A DNA stretch of 64,000 nt from CAVSJO01 sp963728445 (GTDB taxonomy: Bacteria > Gemmatimonadota > Gemmatimonadetes > Longimicrobiales > RSA9). The notes beneath the pieces are model-generated. The model searched no databases. It was not told the origin of the DNA and worked only from the letters and a program-made list of their open reading frames with translations. Shown here in pieces: positions 23,268-30,141 of the stretch. The stretch is from the NCBI GenBank assembly GCA_963728445.1, contig CAVSJO010000005.1:1-64000 (forward strand), read 5' to 3'. Numbering within the stretch: position 1 is the stretch's first letter; each line of letters begins with the position of its first letter. The position numbers and the translations under genes were made by a program.

Positions 23268-24127
23268 CCGACGCGGCGGCCGTGTTCGAGCGTTCGGCCC
23301 ACGATCAGCGTGATGTTGTCAGTGCCGCCGTCGTCGAGGGCGTCCTGGAGGAGCTGCTCGGCCACCTGCCGGGAGCTCGTCATGGTGGCGAGTCGCTCCC
23401 GGATCTGGTCGTCGGAGACGTGTTTGGTGAGACCGTCACTGCAAAGCAGAACCACCGTGCCCCAGTCCCGGACGACGCGGGTGACGAGGGGCACCGCTTC
23501 GGGGGCCCCGATGGCGCTGGACAGGACGTGAGCCCAGCGGGTCTTCTCGGCAACGGTTCTCGTGAGGACGCCGCTGTCGATGAGGTCCTGCGCCACGGTC
23601 TGGTCGCGCGTGATCTGCGTCAGCTCGCCGTCATTGAAGACGTAGCAGCGGGAGTCGCCGAGCTGGAGGAGATAGGCGTGGGGCCAGAGCCCGAGGAAGA
23701 GGGTGAGCGTGGTTGCGTAGCGCTGTCCGGCGCCTTCGTGCTCCGACTCCTCGATGAGCTTCTCGTGAACGTCGAGGGCGGCGTCGTTGAGAAGCCGGGA
23801 GAAGACATCCGGATCCTCGGGCTCGCGATCGATGGCCTCGTGGAAGAACCTCGATACCGACTCCACGAGCCCTTCCACCGCGCGTCGTGCCGCGTGCTCG
23901 CCTCCGCCCGACATGCCCACCCCGTCGGCGACGACCGCCAGGCTCGCGAGCCGTTCTCCGCGCAGGACGCCGGGCGCGAGGTCGTCGATGCTCGAGCACT
24001 TCACCGTCACGCCGCGGGCGAGGGCGCCGAGGAGGAAATGGTCCTGGTTGTCGGCCCGGACGCTGCCCTGGTGGGTCAGGCCCCAGTCATCGATGTCTGC
24101 GAACTGCGGCGGCGTCGCACGCGTCAT
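23264..24127 (-). CDS. PP2C-family Ser/Thr protein phosphatase
   Basis: A soluble, metal-dependent phosphatase of 287 residues (PrpC/Stp1 type) that removes phosphate from Ser/Thr residues. The PP2C motifs are present in order: RADNQD at 24-29, VADGVGMSGGG with the metal-binding Asp at 68, LQLGDSRCYVF, LLCSDGLTKHVSD, and TDNITLIV near the C-terminus. No membrane segment or signal peptide is seen, so it acts in the cytoplasm. It lies 31 nt downstream of a kinase and its TGA overlaps the next kinase's GTG. Kinase and phosphatase encoded side by side are the classic arrangement for reversible phosphorylation. Confidence 0.93.
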   Translation of the reverse strand: MTRATPPQFADIDDWGLTHQGSVRADNQDHFLLGALARGVTVKCSSIDDLAPGVLRGERLASLAVVADGVGMSGGGEHAARRAVEGLVESVSRFFHEAIDREPEDPDVFSRLLNDAALDVHEKLIEESEHEGAGQRYATTLTLFLGLWPHAYLLQLGDSRCYVFNDGELTQITRDQTVAQDLIDSGVLTRTVAEKTRWAHVLSSAIGAPEAVPLVTRVVRDWGTVVLLCSDGLTKHVSDDQIRERLATMTSSRQVAEQLLQDALDDGGTDNITLIVGRTLEHGRRVG

Positions 24128-24158
24128 TGGACCGTCCGTGTGTGGGTTCGGTCGGGCG

Positions 24159-25385
24159 TCAATGGAGGACTGCGAAAACGGAGACGACCAGCCAGGCGAG
24201 GCCCAGGAGGCCGAGGATCACGTACTCGAGGAACGGCATGCGCTGCCTGCCGCGCTCGCCGTGGAACCACGAAATGACGCCGGCCGCGAGAACGGCGGCT
24301 ATGGAGAAGATCACCGTGAGCAGCTTCGTCTTCGGCGGCAGGAGATCCTCCAGCGAGTCCGCGAGCTGGATCAGGCCGGCCCCTGCGCCTGCAACGAGCA
24401 GGACGATCTGCGGCACCCTTCGCCGCAGCAGCTTGCCGAGGTCGCTGTCCCCCGGGTCTGAGGCCGCCCCGGAGCCGGGAAGCTGCGTCCCGGCCGCAGC
24501 GCCGCTCTCGAGGGCCTTGACCGCGTCGCGAGCCGACGGGCGGTGAAGCGGCTCCCGCGCGAGACAGCGCCGGAGCAGGTCGGCGAGCGGCGCAGGCACG
24601 TCGGGCCGGAGCTGCCTCAGGTCCCGCGGCTCCTGCTGCAGGTGCGCTCGCAGCACCTCCGCCGTGGTCCGCGCCTCGTATGGCCCCTCACCGGCAAGGA
24701 GCTCGTACCCCATCACCCCGAAGAGATACATGTCCGTCAGCTCGGTCGTCTCGCCGCCGGTGAGCTGTTCGGGGCTCATGTGCTGCGGGTCGCCGAGCAC
24801 CTGCCCGGCCTGCGTCAGCCGTGCCGCCCCGGGCGCCGGCTCGAGCACCCCCGCGATGCCGAAGTCCGTCAGCATCGCGCGGCCCTTCTCCTCGTCCCAC
24901 AGCACGTTGCCGGGGCGCACGTCCCGGTGGACGATCCGCTTTTCGTGGGCGGCGGCGAGGGCCGAGGCCACCTCCCGGAGCACGGAGGTCGCCTGCGCGA
25001 TGGAGAGCTTCCCCTCGGCCTTCAGCCGCTCCTCCATCGTCCGGCCCTTGACGTACTGCATGACGAGGTAGGGCGTGTCATCGGGAAGTCGTCCGAAGCG
25101 GGTGACGGCCACCGCGTTCGGATGGGCGCCGATGGAGGCGGCGGAACGCGCCTCCCGCTCGAAACGCTTGCGGGCGGTCTCGTCCGCGGCGCCTCCCGGA
25201 CGCAGAACCTTCACGGCCACGAGCATGTCGAGAGCGCGGTCCCGGGCGAGGTAGACGGTAGCCATCGCGCCCCGCCCGAGAGGGCGGACGACGTCGAAGT
25301 CGTCACCGAGTGCCGCGCGGATGTCGTCCAGCGCTCGCGCGTCGCCGTCGTCGGAAGCTTCCATTTTGGCATTGGAGGGAATCAT
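24159..25385 (-). CDS. Membrane Ser/Thr protein kinase without propeller, three C-terminal helices
   Basis: A kinase of 408 residues. Kinase domain about 30-300: GRGAMATVY at 37-45, K59 in AVKVL, HRDVRPGN at 153-160 with D155, DFG at 174-176, MSPEQL. The catalytic-loop Lys of the usual HRD-x-K-P-x-N motif is Arg here (R157). In place of a sensor there are three hydrophobic segments: VPQIVLLVAGAGAGLIQL, LLTVIFSIAAVLAAGVI and YVILGLLGLAWLVVSVFAV. The start could be ATG 25385 or the second Met eight codons in. As the most upstream kinase, followed at once by the PP2C gene, it may be a master kinase for the array (inference). Confidence 0.87.
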   Translation of the reverse strand: MIPSNAKMEASDDGDARALDDIRAALGDDFDVVRPLGRGAMATVYLARDRALDMLVAVKVLRPGGAADETARKRFEREARSAASIGAHPNAVAVTRFGRLPDDTPYLVMQYVKGRTMEERLKAEGKLSIAQATSVLREVASALAAAHEKRIVHRDVRPGNVLWDEEKGRAMLTDFGIAGVLEPAPGAARLTQAGQVLGDPQHMSPEQLTGGETTELTDMYLFGVMGYELLAGEGPYEARTTAEVLRAHLQQEPRDLRQLRPDVPAPLADLLRRCLAREPLHRPSARDAVKALESGAAAGTQLPGSGAASDPGDSDLGKLLRRRVPQIVLLVAGAGAGLIQLADSLEDLLPPKTKLLTVIFSIAAVLAAGVISWFHGERGRQRMPFLEYVILGLLGLAWLVVSVFAVLH

Positions 25386-25429
25386 GGTCCCGTATCTACT
25401 GCGCAGCGGGTCGCGTCGAAAGGGCGTCG

Positions 25430-26578
25430 TCAGTCCGGAAGATGGCTCGACCCCACCAGTTCCGCATAGGACCGGTATCCGCCGACGCGCGTGCGTTCGA
25501 CGAACTCGTCCATGGGCTGGACGATCTGTGTGCTGGCGTATCCGGGTGCGGCGTCGGGCGGTGTCGGCCCGAACGGGTGGAACCAGCTACGGACCAGCAC
25601 CGCGTCGGGAGAGCGCGGCAGGTCGGCGACCGTAGCGGCGAAGTGATCGAAACCGCCGCCGCGCATGAGGTAGAATTCGACATTCGACGTGTAGAACGCG
25701 GTGACCTTCGTACCGCGCTCCCGGAGGTAGTGCCCGATGGCGGCGAGGGCGTGGTCCCCGGCGAGATCGCCGACGACGGGAATGACGCGACCGTCCTTCT
25801 CGAGCCGGGCCACGCGCCGGAATGCGTCTTCCGAAGCCAGATAGCTGCCCGCGTGACCGTCTCGATCGGTCTCGAGCAGGAGCTCGCGGTATGTCGGATA
25901 GTACGTGCGCGGCCCGCGTCCGAAGCTCGTGAACCGCAGCCCCGGTCCGGCGGCGACGAACGCGCCGTGGATGCTGTCGATGCGGGCCGTGTCCGTCGCA
26001 GAGAGGGGAACACCGAAGCCGGCGAGCTGGCGGTGCACGGCGGCGCGGATCTCGGCGACGCGGCGCGGATCGGGCGGCGTCGCCGAGAGCTCGTCGAGGA
26101 TCTGGCGCAATCCCGCGACGCCCGAGTCCGGCGCGATCGACGGCCGCGGCCGGCCGAACATGAGCGACAGGTAGTCGGCCCGGTCCCGGGCGAGCTCGAA
26201 GAGTGACCGCAGCCATAGGTGCTCCAGCAGGTTGTCGCGGCGGATGTCGAGGACGAAGGCGATCTCCGGCTGGATCTGGGCGATGTAGGAAAAGTTCTGG
26301 TCGGGACCCACGCCGATGTAGGCGCCGCCATGGATGCCGCGGCGGCGCAGCGGCCCCAGGGCGTGCAGATACGACGCCTCGTTCGAGATCAGGTTGTCCG
26401 TATCGAAGTAGCCGCCGGGTTCGGAAAGCTGCTCGACCAGCGCCGGGAACGGCGCGTCGGGCCGCGTCGACGCCGCGGGCTTCGGCGGGTCCGCGCGGCA
26501 CGCGGCGAAGGCGCCGAGCACGAGTGCGACGACGAGCGAGGCCTTCGATCGGCGGGACGAAGCAGGGCGGGGGAGCAT
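25430..26578 (-). CDS. Uncharacterised lipoprotein, LIC_10091-like family
   Basis: A protein of 382 residues. The N-terminus is a lipoprotein-type signal (basic PRPASSRRSK, core VVALVLGAFAA, then Cys). The body carries the stretch DNLISNEASYLHALGPLRRR, then GGAYIGVGPDQNFSYIA and FVLDIRRDNLLEHLWLRSLF. I recognise this as a widespread uncharacterised family named after Leptospira LIC_10091. The glycine-rich loop followed by a beta-strand ending in Asp-Ile-Arg resembles a Rossmann/methyltransferase-like core (inference), but no activity can be assigned. It lies 44 nt upstream of the membrane kinase on the same strand and may be the first gene of that transcription unit. Confidence 0.62.
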   Translation of the reverse strand: MLPRPASSRRSKASLVVALVLGAFAACRADPPKPAASTRPDAPFPALVEQLSEPGGYFDTDNLISNEASYLHALGPLRRRGIHGGAYIGVGPDQNFSYIAQIQPEIAFVLDIRRDNLLEHLWLRSLFELARDRADYLSLMFGRPRPSIAPDSGVAGLRQILDELSATPPDPRRVAEIRAAVHRQLAGFGVPLSATDTARIDSIHGAFVAAGPGLRFTSFGRGPRTYYPTYRELLLETDRDGHAGSYLASEDAFRRVARLEKDGRVIPVVGDLAGDHALAAIGHYLRERGTKVTAFYTSNVEFYLMRGGGFDHFAATVADLPRSPDAVLVRSWFHPFGPTPPDAAPGYASTQIVQPMDEFVERTRVGGYRSYAELVGSSHLPD

Positions 26579-26845
26579 GTCGAATAGTCGCCCCTGACCA
26601 CCGGACGCCGCCAGTGCGCGGGCGCCGCCCTCGCAGCCGGCCTCGTGGGGCTGCCCCGGAACCTGTACCGGAGCCCGCGAGTTCAGTAGACTGGAACAGG
26701 GGCCGGCTCGCGCGATGCGTCACGCACCGATCGCGCGGGCCGATTTCGCCCCGGCCTCCGGCGGCCCGGCCGCCGGGCGCGGTCGCCGCCTTCCGGGCAT
26801 TCCGCAGCAGGCAGCACGAGTCTCCCAGCCGTCCCCGAGGGCAGC
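26579..26845. promoter_or_regulatory. Divergent intergenic region between the kinase array and the MoxR operon
   Basis: A gene-free stretch of 267 bp between genes transcribed outwards on both sides, so it should hold promoters for both. Two imperfect dyads stand out: 26657-26672, with CCGG at both ends and internal AC/GT symmetry, and 26681-26697 (GTTCAGTAGACTGGAAC), with arms GTTCAGT and ACTGGAAC. Either could be an operator. I could not identify a convincing -35/-10 pair on either strand. The plus-strand gene has a GAGGGC ribosome-binding site just before its GTG. Confidence 0.35.
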
Positions 26846-29125
26846 GTGCTCGACTCGTTCTTCCAGTTCCTGTTCAAGTACCGGCCCGTCGTCTTCCAGC
26901 GCGGCGAGCTGGTGCTGCGTGCGCCGGGTGCCGGGGTGCTGCTCCTTCTCCTGCTCCTCGTCCTCGCCGCGGCGTGGAGCTATCGGCGCATGCCGGCGAG
27001 CGCGCGGCCGCTGGACCGGCTCGTCCTCGTGGTCGCGCGCCTCGCCGTGCTCGCCGTCCTCGCCCTCGCGCTGCTCCGCCCCACGCTCGCGGTCTCGTCC
27101 CAGCTCCCGCAGCAGAACTTCCTGGCCGTGCTGCTCGACGATTCGCGGAGCATGCGCATCCCGGACGAGGACGGGAAGCCCCGCAGCGCGGTGGTGGCGC
27201 GGGAGTTCGGCAGCGCGACGTCGCCCCTCCGCCATGCCCTCGCGCGGCGCTTCCAGCTGCGCTACTTCCGGTTCGGCGCGTCCGCGTCCCGACTGGACGA
27301 ACCCGCGGCCCTGCGGTTCGAAGAGACGGGAACCGCCGTGGCCGGCTCCCTGCGACGCGTCCGGGACGAGCTCGAAGGCGTCCCCCTCGCGGGCGTCGTC
27401 GTCGTCACGGACGGCGCCGACAACTCGGCCGAGAGCCCCAGCGCCGCGCTGCTGTCCCTGAAGGCTGCCGGTGTGCCGGTCTACGCCGTCGGGGTGGGCC
27501 GGGCGCAGCTCGATCCGGACGTCGAGCTGGCGCGGGTCCAGACGCCGCCCGAGGTGCTGAGGGGCGCCTCCGTGGCCGTGGACCTCGTCCTTTCGCAGCG
27601 CGGATTCGCCGGGCGGAGCGTGCCTGTCCAGATCGAGGACGACGGTCGCATCCTCGCCCGGCAGGACGTCGTGCTGCCGCCGGACGGCCAGCCGGCGCCG
27701 GTCACCGTGCGGTTCACGGCCTCGGAGCCCGGTCTGCGCCGGGTGCGCTTTCGGGTCCCGCCCCAGGCGGGCGAAGTGCTGACGCGCAACAACGAGCAGA
27801 CGGCGCGGATCCGCGTGCAGGACGAGCGGGCGAAGATCCTCTACATCGAGGGCGAGCCGCGCTTCGAGGTGAAGTTCATCCGGCGTGCGGCGGCGACGGA
27901 CTCCAGCCTCCAGCTCGTCGTCCTGCAGCGGACGGCGAAGGACAAGTTCCTGCGTCTGGACGTAACCCGGGGCGACGAGCTCGTGGACGGCTTTCCCCGG
28001 ACGCGGGAAGAGCTGTTCGGCTACAGCGGTCTCGTGCTGGGCAGCATCGAAGCGAGCTTCTTCACGTACGACCAGCTCCGCATGATCGCGGACTTCGTCG
28101 GCACGCGGGGCGGGGGCCTGCTGGCACTGGGCGGTCGGCATGCCTTCGCGGAAGGGGGCTACGGCGAAACGCCGGTCGCCGACGCGCTGCCCGTCGTCCT
28201 GCCGGATGGCGGCGGGACGCCCGGCTTCTTCGCGCCCATGAGCGTCGCGCCGGCGCGGGCCGGGCGGGGCGAGGCGGTCACGCTGCTCTCCGACACTCCG
28301 TCCCTTTCGCCGGACCGATGGGCGACGCTCCCGCCGGTGAGCACCGTCAACGCGCTGAGCGCCGTGAAGCCCGGGGCGACGACGCTGCTCGTCGGCACCG
28401 GGGACGCCCTGCCTTCGCCGCAGGTCGTGCTCGCGTCGCAGCGCTACGGACGCGGGAGCGCGCTGGCGTTCACGCCGGAGGACTCGTGGCTGTGGTCGAT
28501 GCACGCGAGCGCGCCGACGGGTGACGACCGGCACGACCGGTTCTGGCGGCAGCTCCTCCGGCGCGTGGTGGACGGCGTGCCGTCGCCCGTGGTGGCGAGC
28601 GTGACGCCCGACCGGGCGGAGGCGGGGTCGCCGGTGACGATCCGCGCCGACGTCGCCGACTCGGCCTTCCTGGCGGTGAACGACGCCCGCGTCTCTGCGA
28701 CCGTCCGGGGCCCGGACGGCACGGATACGGAGGTCCCCCTCGAGTGGACCGTCGACCGCGACGGCGGCTACCGCGGCCGGTTCGTGCCGTCGAGCGACGG
28801 GCCCTACGCCGTCACGGTGGAGGCGCGGCGCGGTCGGGCCGTCCTCGGGCGGGACGTGGCGGGGCTCGACGTCGCCCCGGGGGACGCCGAGTACTTCGAC
28901 GCGGGCATGCGGGAGCCGCTGCTCCGGCGCGTGGCCGAGGAGACGGGCGGCCGGTTCTACACGGCCGGGACTGCCGCGTCTCTGCCGGACGACATCCGCT
29001 ACACCGGGGGCGGCGTGACCTCCGTCGAAGAGCTGGACCTGTGGGACATGCCCGCTCTCTTCTTCCTCCTCGTGGGCCTTCTGTCGGCGGAATGGGGCTG
29101 GCGCCGTGCACGGGGGCTGGCGTGA
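26846..29125 (+). CDS. Membrane protein with VWA and GATase1-like domains
   Basis: A protein of 759 residues. Two N-terminal helices (about 29-46 and 60-82) precede a VWA-like domain with a metal-site signature (LLDDSRSM, then VVVTDGADNS). A beta-sandwich segment follows, then a class I glutamine-amidotransferase-like fold (ILYIEGEPRFEVKFI, LVLGSIEASFF, GGGLLALGGRHAF) with no catalytic Cys evident, and a final helix (LFFLLVGLLSAEWGW). This architecture is typical of the uncharacterised large membrane proteins beside MoxR/DUF58 genes. The GTG start at 26846 is supported by GAGG a few bases upstream. It is the first gene of the plus-strand operon and overlaps the next as GTGA. Confidence 0.8.
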   Translation: MLDSFFQFLFKYRPVVFQRGELVLRAPGAGVLLLLLLLVLAAAWSYRRMPASARPLDRLVLVVARLAVLAVLALALLRPTLAVSSQLPQQNFLAVLLDDSRSMRIPDEDGKPRSAVVAREFGSATSPLRHALARRFQLRYFRFGASASRLDEPAALRFEETGTAVAGSLRRVRDELEGVPLAGVVVVTDGADNSAESPSAALLSLKAAGVPVYAVGVGRAQLDPDVELARVQTPPEVLRGASVAVDLVLSQRGFAGRSVPVQIEDDGRILARQDVVLPPDGQPAPVTVRFTASEPGLRRVRFRVPPQAGEVLTRNNEQTARIRVQDERAKILYIEGEPRFEVKFIRRAAATDSSLQLVVLQRTAKDKFLRLDVTRGDELVDGFPRTREELFGYSGLVLGSIEASFFTYDQLRMIADFVGTRGGGLLALGGRHAFAEGGYGETPVADALPVVLPDGGGTPGFFAPMSVAPARAGRGEAVTLLSDTPSLSPDRWATLPPVSTVNALSAVKPGATTLLVGTGDALPSPQVVLASQRYGRGSALAFTPEDSWLWSMHASAPTGDDRHDRFWRQLLRRVVDGVPSPVVASVTPDRAEAGSPVTIRADVADSAFLAVNDARVSATVRGPDGTDTEVPLEWTVDRDGGYRGRFVPSSDGPYAVTVEARRGRAVLGRDVAGLDVAPGDAEYFDAGMREPLLRRVAEETGGRFYTAGTAASLPDDIRYTGGGVTSVEELDLWDMPALFFLLVGLLSAEWGWRRARGLA

Positions 29126-30141
29126 GACGGCGGGTGGCGGTCGTGAGGCGCCCGGGGGCGGCTCTGCTGGCGCTCCTCGGTGCGCTGCTCCTGCCGCCCG
29201 CGCCGCGCGCGTCCGCCTGGCAGTCCCCACCGCGGTCGATGCTGCTGGTCGTGACGGGGATCGGGGGTCAGACGGAGTACAGCGACCGCTACTACGGCTG
29301 GGGCTCGGAGCTGGTGGACGCAGCGCACGCGCGTTACGGGCTCGCCGACGCCGACGTGGTCTGGCTCGCGGAGCGGCCGGAGCGCGACGCCACGCGGATC
29401 GACGGCCGCTCGACGCTGGCGCAGATGCAGGGCGCGCTGGCCGGGCTGGCAGAGCGGTCGCGGCCCGGCGACCGGCTCCTCGTCGTGCTCATCGGGCACG
29501 GGAGCGAGGGGGAGGACGGGCCGCGCCTGAACCTGCCGGGCCCCGACCTCTCCCCCGGCGCCCTGGCGACCATGCTCGAGCCGCTCCGGGGCCGTTCCGT
29601 GGCGGTGGTGGTCACGTCCGCCGCGAGCGCGGGATTCCTGGAGCCCCTTGCCGCGCCCGGCCGTCTGGTCGTCACCGCGACGGGGGCGGCGGGAGAGCGC
29701 AACGAGACCCTCTTCCCCGGCTTCTTCGTCGACGCCTATGCGGGCGAAGGCGGGGACACGGACCGGGACGGAAGCGTGTCGCTGGAAGAGGCGTTCGCGT
29801 ACGCGCAGGCCGAGGTCGCCCGGGCGTACGAGAAGGAGAACCTGCTGCGCACCGAGCACGCCAGGATGGAGGGCGACGGCGCCGCATTCGCTCTCGGCGC
29901 CGCGTCGCCGTCCGCGGCCGCTTCCGCGTCGGCGTCCGTGAGCACGCTTTCCCCCGACGCTTCGCCGGCGCTCCGGGCACTGCACGAGAGGCGGCGGGCG
30001 CTCGTGGCGAGCATCGACTCGCTGAAGTCCGTCCGCGGGAGCCTGCCGGCCGAGCGGTACGACAACGAGCTGGAGCGGCTGCTGGTCGAGCTGGCGAAGA
30101 CGGACCGGGCGATCCGGGACGCAGGCGGAGGTCGGCCGTGA
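29122..30141 (+). CDS. Secreted C13/caspase-like domain protein, catalytic Cys absent
   Basis: A protein of 339 residues from GTG 29122, which overlaps the previous TGA. It has a signal peptide (RRR, then ALLALLGALLLPPAPRASA). The domain has the clan CD layout: LLVVTGIGG strand, VVLIGHGSEGED with the histidine-glycine pair at 126-127, then AVVVTSAASAG (161-171) where the catalytic Cys would be expected but only Ser and Ala occur. It continues with ETLFPGFFVDAY and a D-x-D-x-D-G loop (DTDRDGSVSLEEAF). Predicted annotation is C13-family peptidase-like, probably inactive or using another residue. The C-terminal 80 residues are Ala/Ser-rich, then helical. Confidence 0.72.
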   Translation: MRRRVAVVRRPGAALLALLGALLLPPAPRASAWQSPPRSMLLVVTGIGGQTEYSDRYYGWGSELVDAAHARYGLADADVVWLAERPERDATRIDGRSTLAQMQGALAGLAERSRPGDRLLVVLIGHGSEGEDGPRLNLPGPDLSPGALATMLEPLRGRSVAVVVTSAASAGFLEPLAAPGRLVVTATGAAGERNETLFPGFFVDAYAGEGGDTDRDGSVSLEEAFAYAQAEVARAYEKENLLRTEHARMEGDGAAFALGAASPSAAASASASVSTLSPDASPALRALHERRRALVASIDSLKSVRGSLPAERYDNELERLLVELAKTDRAIRDAGGGRP

